DNA from: Symbiodinium kawagutii
Lineage: Eukaryota > Sar > Dinophyceae > Suessiales > Symbiodiniaceae
NCBI GenBank assembly: GCA_009767595.1
Contig: VSDK01016457.1
Span: 213,137 to 277,136, forward strand
Length of the DNA stretch: 64,000 nt
Direction: 5' to 3'
The translations under genes were made by a program, and so were the position numbers. Shown piece after piece: positions 48,005 to 58,659 of this stretch; the stretch's first letter is position 1; the number at the start of each line of letters is the position of its first letter. The notes under the pieces were generated by a model. The model did not search any database. It was not told the origin of the DNA and saw only the letters and a program-made list of their open reading frames with translations.

Positions 48005-49417
48005 TTGGAACAGAAGTCGCGGGTCGCATTTTGGAACTGCTCTTGAATCGCTGTCAGTGTAGCGAGGGGATACTGTGAGCAGTTGCTCCAGGAAATGCCA
48101 GGCTTCTTGAAGAAGATGGTTTCTGCCAGTAGTTTATGGCCTCAGGTTGGACACAGCGCACTTGTGAAGACAGCATTGCATACCAAGCATCACAGCTGTG
48201 CATCAATCTGGGTCCGCACATGGGGTACAACACACACCCCCAAACAGGTCCTAGTTTTTCTTCCGTTGGGGCTACCACGACTTGTGGACAAGCGCACTTG
48301 CCGATGCCAGGTATTGAAAGCTTTGCCACCGCCAGCCACAGCAGTAAAGATTGTGGCCAAAGCGGCCACGTTCCTCAGATCCGGAGCTCCCCTAACTGGT
48401 TGTAAGTGGTGCCAATAGAGTTTGCAAAGGTGGGTTGCTGATACAATTCACAATCAATTGACAGTTCATTGGCCATCACTTATCCCTTTGAGAAGCCGAG
48501 GAGCATTTCAGACAAGTATCAATGCACAACAACGACTTGGGACTGCATTGGGCTCAGGTCGCTCGAAGTACAGGGCCTTTTGACATTTGAGGCACCTTGC
48601 GGTTGGGCTTTTGGTTCAGGAGCCTGGTTGGCATTCGCCCTGGCTGATTGGTATATTTTTTTTCTACTACCGGGCTCAAGGGAAATTATTGTAAACATTT
48701 GCAACCCATGATATGATTCCCGACCAATTGATAGAATGGGTTTCGATTGCTTGAAGTAGCCCAAGTAGGGCACTTGGACTGTGATAGCACCTCCTAAGCG
48801 ATGCCATCACAGGGTTTTGACAGTTCGCATTTAGGGAGCTCCAGTGCTCTCTGATTAATTGGGATTCCTTGCGGATCCAGACCTCCTTGGACTTGATGCA
48901 GTTGCAGAACTTGCTCACCCCAAGAAGGACCCCGGGTTCGATAAGAGCACATGGGCTCAAAAAATTCAGGACTCCAAGCCCCAACAATTACAGACCCCCC
49001 AATGACAAACTTCTTATTTTGCAGGTGGCCTTTCCTTGAGAAACTCAAGTCCGCCTTTGGTCTTATTCAATCCCACCAAGTTTCTCACAGCCAGTCATTC
49101 CACAGCATGCCGGAGCTAGCTTCCCATACCGTTTCCGTCAAGGTTGCCAGCGAAAGTGAGGGAAATGACGCTGCCCTTTCTTTGGTTCAGCTGGTCGTGG
49201 GCAAATGCCTCTTTCAATTCTTGGCAACACTATGAATCTATACAATATCATCTATGGAGTTCCGAAATTCTCCGACATTGTAACCTATACAAAGGCTTCT
49301 CGCCAATGTTGCCAGAACTCAACCTGGGACTCCAGCAAATGCTTGGCATGAAGATTGTGGCATGAGGGCAGTAGGACATCCGTCCCGACATTGTTGGGAA
49401 GGCCCTTCGACCGCAAG
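48005..49417 (-). CDS. gene H: five exons of an unknown minus-strand gene
   Basis: Exons 49417-49291, 49229-49130, 48971-48811, 48391-48298 and 48140-~48005. The first three joins are phase-consistent with GT donors. Text in order: RSKGLPNNVGTDVLLPSCHN, LHAKHLLESQVEFWQHWREA; CCQELKEAFAHDQLNQRKGS, VISLTFAGNLDGN; VLNFLSPCALIEPGVLLGVS, KFCNCIKSKEVWIRKESQLI, REHWSSLNANCQNP; GAPDLRNVAALATIFTAVAG, GGKAFNTWHR; and KLLAETIFFKKPGISWSNCS, QYPLATLTAIQEQFQNATRD. No domain recognised. The fourth exon's acceptor phase is not settled, so an exon may be missing between 48811 and 48391. The gene probably extends both ways. Confidence 0.5.
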
Positions 49418-49711
49418 CTGGAAATTCAGATTTTCGCAGAAAAAAATCTGTGCAGACCTCACAACAATACGATGATCGGCGCACAAAGATTTGCACTGAA
49501 TGCTGCGCCGTCCAAACATGCAGAATGTATGCCTGGACAAGATATGTCAAGTTCAATGATGTACATTTTCTTTCTTTTATTTTCTTGCAACCTGACTCTC
49601 CGAGCTCGTGTTTGTTTTTGTTTGTGTGCCCGTGGCAGTTGTTATTGATGTTCCTGCAACGTCAAAGAAGTTCAGGTGTTCGCTGCTTCTCAGTGCCAAG
49701 AGCGGAGCCAG

Positions 49712-49985
49712 GTAGTCAGGGAAGCAACATTTAGCTTCTTAGATGTTTTGGCCACTGAAACGGCCAAGGGGGGCGATAGGCAGGATGCATTCCATGCCCG
49801 TTGTCATGCATGGTGCCTGGCCATGCGCTGGGGACAATCGGGAAGGAGAAGTCATCCGGAGAGGAGAGAGAATGCAAGGAGTTGCCGATGAATCATGGGC
49901 AGACTTGCCGTTTTTGCATGTGGAACCCTTCGTAAAGATTGTGGACCTTGTTTTCGCACGGTGCCGTCAATCACTTGCTATGCAC
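49712..49985 (+). CDS. candidate exons, unknown plus-strand protein
   Basis: AG|GTAGTCAGG opens VVREATFSFLDVLATETAKG. After a frame change, GDNREGEVIRRGERMQGVAD, ESWADLPFLHVEPFVKIVDL and VFARCRQSLAMH follow. Most simply two exons of one gene, opposite in direction to gene H and starting 0.3 kb from its first known exon. Confidence 0.4.
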
Positions 49986-50212
49986 AGATGTCATCTAGAT
50001 ACAATATGGATATATGATATAAGTCATCTCAGCCCATCTACAGAGTACTGTTTCGTATAGAGGTGCCTGTAAAATCGTGTGGACAAAGGTCATGTTGGTT
50101 TACAAATTTAACATCAAGAAAACTCTGTTGGGGGATACTTCTACTGATTTAACATCAGGAAACCATGTTGGTTAGGAAACTATGTTGGTTAGGGGTCATG
50201 TTGGGGCTACCG

Positions 50213-50312
50213 CCATAGCCACCCATTCACCGTTCCACACTGCACCGGCCGTGCACGACTCGATTGTTCAAACGGCAACTCCTGGCACCGCCCGAGCTGT
50301 GACCTTCGGTTG
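50213..50312 (+). CDS. candidate exon, unknown protein
   Basis: Reads ATAIATHSPFHTAPAVHDSI then VQTATPGTARAVTFG, ending at a GT donor (CG|GTTGG). Ala/Thr-rich. It may continue the plus-strand exons at 49.7-50.0 kb. Confidence 0.35.
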
Positions 50313-50936
50313 GTGAGATCGATTTTCAGTGTGGCTTTCTGATGACAGCGATCCTTGTTTGATCCTTGTGAATTGTTTCTGATGACAGCGGCAGCGCCAT
50401 GAAAATTGGTGACTTCTTCTGATCTTGTTTGTAATAGATTTATGATGAATATGAATTGCACAGTTTACTTCAGATTGGTGACTTCTATGATGTGAAAGTG
50501 CTAACGACAGGGACCCAACCGCAGTTTTTTCAATACTCTCCTTAATTGGTCAGGGACTGTGACACTTGGGACGGGAGCTTTGGGTCAGGGGAAAAAAGTG
50601 TGGGCGAAGCAGAGAGCTAGGCTGGTTGCCAGCATCACATGTGATGTTTTTCATGGAACCTAGGTTCGTCATGTGCATCCGAGATAGTCAATCCTTGCTC
50701 AATTTCCTCATTTGTTGTCCCATTGAGGCAATTGTCTTACACAACCACCTCTGTAATTATTGCTGAATCTCATGGACATTTTTGATCTCACAGCATGTGT
50801 GATTGTATATCTGTGGATATTTTGGTTGATCGTCAACACTTGCGACACATCTCAGGGCAAGACAAGAAGGTTTGGTGTCCACCCTCCACCCTTTTGACTA
50901 CGTCCTGTCTACCCGGCCCAAGCGTAAACAATCAAC

Positions 50937-51053
50937 ATGCCGCAGTCTGCAACGCGTGAAGAAATCAAGGCAGACCCCATGGCCCCCAGAGCCTCCATAG
51001 GAAAGTTGCAACTTGGGCCAACAGTATCAGGCTTCGACAACATTTCGGTTTGA
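50937..51053 (+). CDS. candidate exon with possible start codon
   Basis: ATG at about 50937 opens MPQSATREEIKADPMAPRAS then IGKLQLGPTVSGFDNISV before a stop. Short and unrecognised. Confidence 0.3.
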   Translation: MPQSATREEIKADPMAPRASIGKLQLGPTVSGFDNISV

Positions 51054-51359
51054 GCTGAATCAGACAGCGCTGATCACCAAGTTTATTCAGCGACGTAGAA
51101 GAACAACTTGCAATAGGAGCACAGCGTGCGCATCGTTCTGCTTTGCAGTTTCGGGTTTCTCTCGGTATAGTGCATGAAAGCCGCAACAATCCATGGTCCA
51201 GATATGTCCAGATAGCACTATAGTCACTATAGATTCGACCAAACTCAGATCGTAAGACTGGACATGTGGGATGAGTTCATGCTTGTGAGTGGATGGTGTT
51301 CTTCAGGTGCGGCTTGCTGCACTGGCTAAAGTTTGCACTGAGTCATTCCGAAGGTTGAT

Positions 51360-51515
51360 TAGTTTGCAACCTCTTTGGACGCTGGCGACAAGTCCAAATC
51401 ATTCGCGTTCAGAATGGCATCCTGGGTCTTAAAGATTGTGTAGCAGGTTGCAATCATTCCCGAGAAAACGTCCAACCACAGCAAGACCCCTACTCCTTTC
51501 CAACTTGTTCGGGTT
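51360..51515 (-). CDS. candidate terminal exon, unknown protein
   Basis: Reads SWKGVGVLLWLDVFSGMIAT, CYTIFKTQDAILNANDLDLS and PASKEVAN, then a stop. The first half could be a membrane segment. No partner exons found. Confidence 0.4.
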
Positions 51516-51937
51516 TGTCTGACTGAGGGGTCAGACCTACAATTCTTGTTTGTCAAGTTTTCTCACATAGACGAGTGAGACTTACAGTCTTCCAATCATT
51601 GCTTTTGAAGGTACCAGTACTGGGTAATCATTACTGTTTAATCATTCCTGTCATTCCTTTCTACTGTGAAACGGTTCTGGTGGAAGCAGGCAGCACTAGC
51701 ACCACCTGTGAAGGCTGGCCTACGGAGCCACACTGCACCTTTGGTGCTTAGTCTATTTCTCGGAGCTTCCACGGACGAGGCATGGGACGCACGACCCACA
51801 AACTGCAGCACGGCAGCAGTGGATAATCGCGGTTAACAATCTTCGATCAATATGGAATGCTTATTCATTGATCATATTAAACCTTTGGTTAATCCTACCA
51901 CTGGTCAATCCTGCCAATTGGTTTATCCTAGATACTC

Positions 51938-52080
51938 ATGAGAAGGCCTCCAAACCTTTTGCAAGAGTCTGAATGTGATGTCACTGGCATTCTCAAGATT
52001 GGCATTGCTTTTGGTCGAAAAGCATCAAGGATTGTGGTCACCGTTCGCCTGATACATCCAAGAACCAGAAAACTCCAACA
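51938..52080 (+). CDS. candidate exon, unknown protein
   Basis: Reads RRPPNLLQESECDVTGILKI then GIAFGRKASRIVVTVRLIHP. Amphipathic, with no stop in the frame to 52160. No family recognised. Confidence 0.3.
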
Positions 52081-53799
52081 TGCAAATGGATGGTTAATAA
52101 TAAAAATCCAACAAGTACTTCCAACCATCCAACATCGTATCAGAAAAACGGAAATGCATAGTTAGTACATGATATGTAATGGTAAAACATGGTTGAGAAT
52201 GGTTATTGTAAGCCAGGATTACTGATGGTAAGTCATGGTTCACAGTGAAATTCAGAGGTCTATTCCTGAGGACCAACAGGATGACAGTGCAATGGGCACA
52301 CGATGATGTGTGCAAGCCCACCAACCAGTTCCGCATGTGCCAACGACCCATTGGACTCCCATGGCGCAGTGCCAGGTCAGCTGCCATTGTTCCAAACGTC
52401 TGCAGCTCAACTACCGAGTTCAGAGGTCAGCCAAACATCCCAAAAGGAGATCCCTATGATTCGTTATGATTACATATGGCTACCTCATGTTACCTTTACT
52501 TATCTTTACTACCAAGAATGGATAAGGATGGATTAGAATGGTACTGTAGTGGTTAGCCAATGGTCAGCTTTTGTTTGCCATCCCGTGAACCAAGCTCCAT
52601 GCACCGTCGCTGTTGGCAAAGCTGTTTGCAAAGGTGTCAGTGGAGATTGCCGCTTCACAGCCACTTGGCTTACACGGGGTGCCCACAGATGCTGAGATGA
52701 TTTCGGCCCTACCCAAAAGCGATAGATACACATATCATTTTTTGGGTTGAGGGATACCAGCCATTGATGGTGATGAAACAACTGATTTAATGACAAACAT
52801 GATCACCATGTCAATCTGGGGTTAAGGTGGTGATTGATAAGGTTATATGGTGGTTAATGGTGGTTATAATGGTGGTTATAATGGTTATAATGCTGGTTCA
52901 TGGTGGTTATAAATGTGGTTATAATGGTGGTTATAATGGTTATAGCGGTTATTGCTTCATGACTTGCCTCCTAATTATCCAATGCTCAGAAAGCTCCTTC
53001 AAACCTCAGGGGAGCCCCATGGCAGCCGCAACTTGCCTTGGCCGTGACATACAGCGAGGCAAGGTCCACGCTGAAGCCAGCGGTGCCAACAATGGTGGTT
53101 TGTTGAGGGAACACTGGTTGCTGGTTGCTGGTGGTGTGGTTGAGTTTGGGATATTCAAAGGGAGGCTCAGGATATCAACCAATTATCAAGCAATCAATAT
53201 CAACCATAACTTGGTTATTAGGCTCTTCAACGGGAGAGGTTGGAAGCAAGTGAAAGGTCAGGAGGCTTCTATTCATTCGTTCGAGATTTGCGTGGCTTGT
53301 TATGTCTTGATTTTAGATGAAAGACAGGTAATGGATCTAATCGCAGGAAGTTTGGAAGTTCAAACGTCCGACATATTGAAAGTTGCTGCAGTCAATCAGT
53401 CAGTCAGATCAGAGAGATAGTTACACGTGTGCGAAATGAACGGGTAGAGAATGCGCGAAATGCTGTGTTTTACGGGGTTTCGTGACCTGGCATGGGTCAG
53501 AAGGTCAGCTCTGTAAAACGGCGGGTGCGGAGGTCACTTGGGACATGGATCGGAAAAAATTGCATCTCGCCTAGACGAAACGCACATTTGGAAGTGAAAA
53601 TCGTCAAAAACTTCAGGTTCGGGACGCTTTTTCACGATGAGCTGCTGAACAAGTGAGCGGCGCTGTGGTGAAACGTACATTTTCGAGATTTTGGGGCATG
53701 AAACAAATGAAAAATCGTGAAATTTCTCGAAGCCTGAGCCACTTTTTGAAAAGTTGCACGGAGCTGTGGCGAATCTCACAATTGGGAGAGATTTCTTAG

Positions 53800-54062
53800 A
53801 CAAAAACTCGCAGGCTCGCGTCGTTTTTCAAGATCAGATGTTGGAAGTCCCAAAAACTGTGGGTTTTAGAGCCTTTGGGGATGATTTTTTTTCAAAATTC
53901 GCACGTTCACGTTGTTTTGGAGTATCAGATGTTAAAGTGTCAAAAACTCTGGGTTTTAGAGCATTTGGGATTGAAAATTTTGAAAAACTCGTGGTTCCGC
54001 TTCGTTTTGGAAGATCAGTTGTTGAAAGCATCGAGATGTCAAGGTTTTGCAACATTTTCGAC
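53800..54062 (+). repeat. decayed tandem repeat of about 90 bp, three units
   Basis: Each unit contains TTTT-A/C-A/G-A-GATCAGATGTT-like, CAAAAACT-T/C-TGGGTTTTAGAGC and TTTGGG blocks. The plus frame stays open through all of it, with GFRAFG repeated (VPKTVGFRAFGDDFF, VSKTLGFRAFGIENF), so it could be a repeat protein or just a recent duplication. A (CAT)n array follows at 54076. Confidence 0.6.
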
Positions 54063-54075
54063 GAAGATATTCAAC

Positions 54076-54089
54076 ATCGCCATCATCAC

Positions 54090-54123
<34 letters not shown>

Positions 54124-55140
54124 GAAACCATCATCGAAACCATCAAAACCATCACAATCACCAATCACATCACATCACCACTCAATTACCGAAACAATCG
54201 TTAACATTACCAATCAATTACATCACCAGTCAATGACAAAACCAATCATTAACCGTTACCAATCAATTACATCACCAAGCAAATACATTACCAACCATTA
54301 CTTTCACCAATCAACCGCAACACCAACCAAATACACCACCAATCAATCACATTGCCAAACAAATACATCACCAACCAGTTGCATAGCCAATCAACCACAT
54401 CACCCATTAACCGCATCACCAATCAATTGCATAATCAACCCACTACACCACCAATCAACTACAGAACCAGTGATGAACATCACCACTCAAATGCATTACC
54501 AATCAGTTACATCACCAATCAATTGCATGACCAATCATTAACATCACCAATCAACCGCATCACCAACCAAATACATCGCCAATCAAATACAAACGCAATC
54601 AACCACATCACCCATCAACAACACCACCAATCAATTACGTCAACTTAACAACCACTAACATCACCAATCAACTTCATCACCAATCATTTAAATACCTACC
54701 AACCCTACCAATCACTTACATAACCATTCAATCACACCACCAATCCATCACATCACCATTCAGCCGCGTCACCAAACAAATACATCGCCAATCAATTACA
54801 TGACCAGTCATGAGCATCACCAATCAAACGCATCACCAACCAACTACATCACCAATCAATTACATAACCAGCCAATTACATCACCAATCAATTGCAAAAC
54901 TAATCATGAACTTCACCAATGAATTAGATCACAAATCAGTTACATAACCAACCACTAACACCACCAATCAATTACATCACCAACCAAATACATCACCACC
55001 AATCAATTGCATAACCAATCATTTGCATTATCAATCAACTACATGACAATTAAATTACCCAACCAATCATCAACGTCACCAACCAACTACATCACCAACC
55101 AATTACACAACCAATCAATCACACCACCAATCAACGACAT
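54076..55140. repeat. (CAT)n followed by degenerate ACATCACCAATCAATT repeats
   Basis: After about 15 CAT triplets, phrases such as ATCACCAATCAATTACATCA recur in loose 12- and 24-bp spacing for 1 kb with many substitutions. C-rich and almost free of G on the plus strand. The Asn/Gln/His/Thr frames are artefacts. Confidence 0.9.
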
Positions 55141-55510
55141 CACCAGAATCAAAAAATGCCAAAGACAAGACATCACCAAAATCAAAAATGCCCGAGGCAC
55201 GACATCACTAGAATTAAAAAATGCCAGAGTCACGACATCACCAGAATCAAAAAATGCCAGAGACACAAAATCACCAGAAACAAAAAACACCAAAGACACA
55301 AAATTACCAGAGACAAAAAAACACCAGAGACAAAAAACATCAGAGACACAAAATCACCAGAGACCAAAAACTACCAGAGATTAAAAAACACCAGAGGCAA
55401 AATCACCGGAGACAAAAAACAACCAGAGACAAAAATCCGCGAAGACAAAAACCACCAGAGACAAAAAAGACCAAAAACAAAAAACACCAGAAGAGCGAAA
55501 ACACCATCAT
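55140..55510. repeat. ACCAGAGACAAAAA degenerate repeats
   Basis: About 20 copies of CACCAGAGACAAAA with variable A-run length, continuing the previous array with a different unit. Lys/Thr/Gln-rich frames result. Confidence 0.9.
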
Positions 55511-55861
55511 CATCAACCATCATCCACATCATCACTCTTCCTACATGCCATCCTTTCTTTGGAAACTTCCGCCACCGCCTTGCGCGGTCACCATGTTATA
55601 CTTAAGTTAAGCTAGCTTATGCGTAAATTTTGATTGGAAGACAAGTTAACTTCGTATGATTGAGTTTGCGGGATGAGGGCCTGGATTATGCTGGATTCGT
55701 TGCAGTGGGTGAACCTTCCAAGCTATGGAGAAACACTACTTGCGACCTGCCAGAGCAATAATCTGCAGGATCTGGAGGTGGTTAATGGTCAGTGATTAAT
55801 GGTGTTTAGTGATATACTTGCAATCTAGAGGTGGTTAATCGTGGTTTATGGTTAGTGACCA

Positions 55862-55990
55862 TGGTGAAACTGTTGCTTTGGATGCCGTGAAGGCCCTGCA
55901 GAGCGTTACAGCAATTAATGATCTGTTGAATGCCAGTTGGTCCAGCAAATTCAAGCTTTGCGATGTGGGGTAGTGGCAGACCAATGTTAT
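55862..55990 (-). CDS. candidate exon, unknown protein
   Basis: Reads GLPLPHIAKLEFAGPTGIQQ, IINCCNALQGLHGIQ and SNSFTM, ending at ATG|GTCACT, a GT donor. Convincing protein sequence, no family recognised. Confidence 0.4.
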
Positions 55991-56003
55991 TAAGCAATCA
56001 GAT

Positions 56004-56103
56004 GGGTGTTTCTCAAAATAGGTGTACCCCCAAATCATCCACTGTTAATCACTTAAAGGAATAAATCCTCCATTTTGGGGATCCTCTATTTTGAGAACCC
56101 CCC
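56004..56103. mobile_element. MITE family 2, complete copy (100 bp)
   Basis: Left arm GGGTGTTTCTCAAAATAGG...ACCCCCAAAT; right arm ATTTTGGGGATCCTCTATTT then TGAGAACCCCCC, inverted and about 35 bp each with a 30-bp middle. Flanked by AGAT on both sides (56000-56003 and 56104-56107). Family 1 also shows 4-bp flanking duplications, so the two may belong to one superfamily. Confidence 0.7.
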
Positions 56104-56151
56104 AGATGCCATAAATCACCATAGTATAGCATAGACATTGATACGTAGACA

Positions 56152-56430
56152 TTGGCCAATGTAGATCCAGGTCAGCTAGACCCAGGTCCGGTGAATCAGC
56201 CTCAAAATCCCCTTTCGCACAAATTACGCGACGCTTCCGCAACGTTTGGGCCATCAATGGTTGGTAGCAGCGTCCTGTGTTCACCAGGGGTGGTTGGTGC
56301 CTCGGAACATGATGACCCAAGATCTCCATCTCCTGCAGGTCCTACAGCCCTTGGTGAATGTTTCAGTGGGTGGTCAATGGCGCGCAGCTCTGGCGGGCGG
56401 CGGACCCTTCCAGCAATTCCCCCAAAGTGG
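56152..56430 (+). CDS. candidate exon(s), Pro/Gly/Ser-rich protein
   Basis: Reads VDPGQLDPGPVNQPQNPLSH, KLRDASATFGPSMVGSSVLC and SPAGPTALGECFSGWSMARS. Open for over 90 codons; a GT donor after TCAATG (56260) may split it. The minus frame is also long, so strand is only favoured. Confidence 0.35.
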
Positions 56431-56839
56431 TAGATTTTTTTGGGGAACACCGATTTGATGGGGCCATGATCGATTGATCAATCATGATCTTTCATGATCT
56501 ATCATGATCTATCATGGTCTATCATGATATAGAAAACAGAACCATGAACCAAGACGCATTTGTTGCCAACCCTGCATTTCTCTCGCACTTGCCGGCTGAT
56601 ATCACGACTTATGGTTGATAGAGGCTAGCAGACTTGAATCGCCAGCGACAGACTGGTGACATATCAGGAATACCCGTTGCACACGTTCAGGAGTGGCAGA
56701 TTCGACGTTAAGTGGTGATGAGTCAACGACCCAGCAAATGTGGTAGACATGTGGGGACGCCTCCACACCAACCCAAACACCAACCTCGTGCAAATGTTCA
56801 TATTGGACAAGGTGTTTTTTGACCTACAGCATCGCCAAG

Positions 56840-57130
56840 TAGGCTGCAGCTTGTCTATGACACCTCCTCTGCCCATGCGGTGGCGTTCATGAAAGAGCAC
56901 TTTGGCAGATGAAGAGGGAAGGGGATCCACATGAGCCAGGAGCATGTCATGGTCGGCTGCTTTTCCACAGATTCTCAGCTGACCCAACGTGTCACACAGG
57001 GATTCAGAAGGTATGGGACGTACAATCATACCAATGTCTATGGTTTGCAGATGTTTGCAGAAGCGACAACAAGGAACTTTTGTATGCAACTTTGCTTGGT
57101 CATGTTGGTCGCCGCTAGAAATCTTTTTGG
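56840..57130 (+). CDS. candidate exons, unknown protein
   Basis: AG|GCTGCAG opens LQLVYDTSSAHAVAFMKEHF. About 60 bases on, ATG begins MSQEHVMVGCFSTDSQLTQR, VTQGFRRYGTYNHTNVYGLQ and MFAEATTRNF. Two exons of one gene or one exon with a frame break. Confidence 0.35.
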
Positions 57131-57329
57131 AATTAGTCTGGACTTCACGGGATAGAAAACTCTCTCAATGAGCACTGCTATGCTGTATGTTGCTTGGGAG
57201 CTCTTGAAGTCTAAGGTACGGTGCCTGCTGGCCGACCAACCTCTCTTCCTGCTTCTCGTACAAGGCGCACCATCCTGGTGCGGGTTGACAGATTGTGCAT
57301 CGTATTTCCTTGGTGTTGATGAAAGATGA

Positions 57330-57530
57330 TGAAAGCTGATGAAAGTATGTGTGCGGGTGAGGTTGTGCTCTTAGACACAGAGGTCTCCAACAGGCTTTGT
57401 ACAACTTACAGCGCACAACAGCACTTGGCAGAATGCTTAGGAAAGGGTGGGGGTTGGAGCGTTCACCTATTACCGGCGCAAGCTGCGCTTGGCCTTCATG
57501 TTTTTCGATCCTTAAGGACTGGCCAAGGTA
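57330..57530 (+). CDS. candidate exon, unknown protein
   Basis: Reads VVLLDTEVSNRLCTTYSAQQ, HLAECLGKGGGWSVHLLPAQ and AALGLHVFRSLRTGQ. Plausible, unrecognised. Confidence 0.3.
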
Positions 57531-57839
57531 ATCTGTCTCACTCCGATAGTCAAATGCTGCAGCTGGACTGTGGCAGGAGGCGGAGAAGAATGGCGGATTG
57601 CATGTTTGTGCCGCCAACAATGAGGCAAAGGCACGGGGGTGAAAGTCTCTTTGAGTTTGTTTGTGATGATTTTTCGACGCTGTTCGTTTCACTTGACCCA
57701 TGACAACTCGGTTTCTCCCAACCTCTTGTTTTGGTTTTTGGCGTTTATAGTTTTCTTTTTGGCCCATACCTACTTTCGATGTTTTGTTTCCCCAAACTGC
57801 ATTGAGCACGCAGGAAGTGCGGTTTTTGATTTTCGAAAA

Positions 57840-58590
57840 TGCGGTCACTTGCAGCCACTTGCAGCCACTCGAGTGACCGCAAGTGACCGCCCAAGTGGCC
57901 CCAAGGCACAATATCCCGGAAAATTTCCAACATTTTCCGTGGCCGGCCTTGGAAAATGTTCGACATTCTCCAAAGCTGGGCCTGTGAAAGGCTGTCAATT
58001 GAAAACAGTTGCAGTCATTTGTGGTCACGTCCTCATTTTCTGCCACCACAAGTGACCGCAAGAGACCCCTGCAGCAAGTGACCGCAAGTGACCGCTCAAG
58101 TGCCCGCGAAAGTGGCCGCAAGTGCCCGCAAGTGACCGCTGGAGCAAGTGACCGCAAGTGACCGCTCAAGTGGCCGAAAAGTGACCAGACCGCTGGAGCA
58201 AGTGACCGCAAGTGACCGCAAGTGACCGCTCAAGTGGCCGCAAGTGACCGCAAGTGACCGCAAGTGACCGCTGGAGCAAGTGACCGCAAGTGACCGCAAG
58301 TGACCGCTGGAGCACGTGACCGCAAGTGACCGCTCAAGTGGCCGCAAGTGACCGCTCAAGTGGCCGCAAGTGACCTCAAGTGACCGCTGGAGCAAGTGAC
58401 CGCAAGTGACCGCAAGTGACCGCTCAAGTGGCCGCAAGTGACCGCAAGTGACCGCTGGGGCGAGTGACCGCAAGGGACCGTTCAAGTGGCCGCAAGTCAC
58501 CGTTCAAGTGGCCGCAAGTGACCTTAAGTGATTGCTCAATTGGCTGCAAGTGACTGCAAGTGACCCGAGGGACAAGTGGCCGCAACTGAC
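57840..58590. repeat. CAAGTGACCG decamer array, left block
   Basis: CAAGTGACCG units mixed with CTCAAGTGGC and CTGGAGCAAGTGACCG variants, forming a higher-order pattern. It is interrupted at 57897-58056 by a segment that recurs at 60970-61113. Long Arg-Ser-Leu-Ala-Val-Thr frames are artefacts. Confidence 0.95.
57897..58056 (+). repeat. dispersed module, copy 1
   Basis: Shares ACAATATCCCGGAAA, CATTTTCCGTGGCCGGC, GGAAAATGTTC and CATTCTCCAAAGCTGGGCCT with 60970-61113 in the same orientation, with about a dozen differences, then enters a decamer array in both places. Confidence 0.9.
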
Positions 58591-58659
58591 CGGGCCTGTG
58601 GTCATGGAAAATGTCAGCAATTTTCCAGGCCAGGCCACGGAAAATGTCAGACATTTTTC

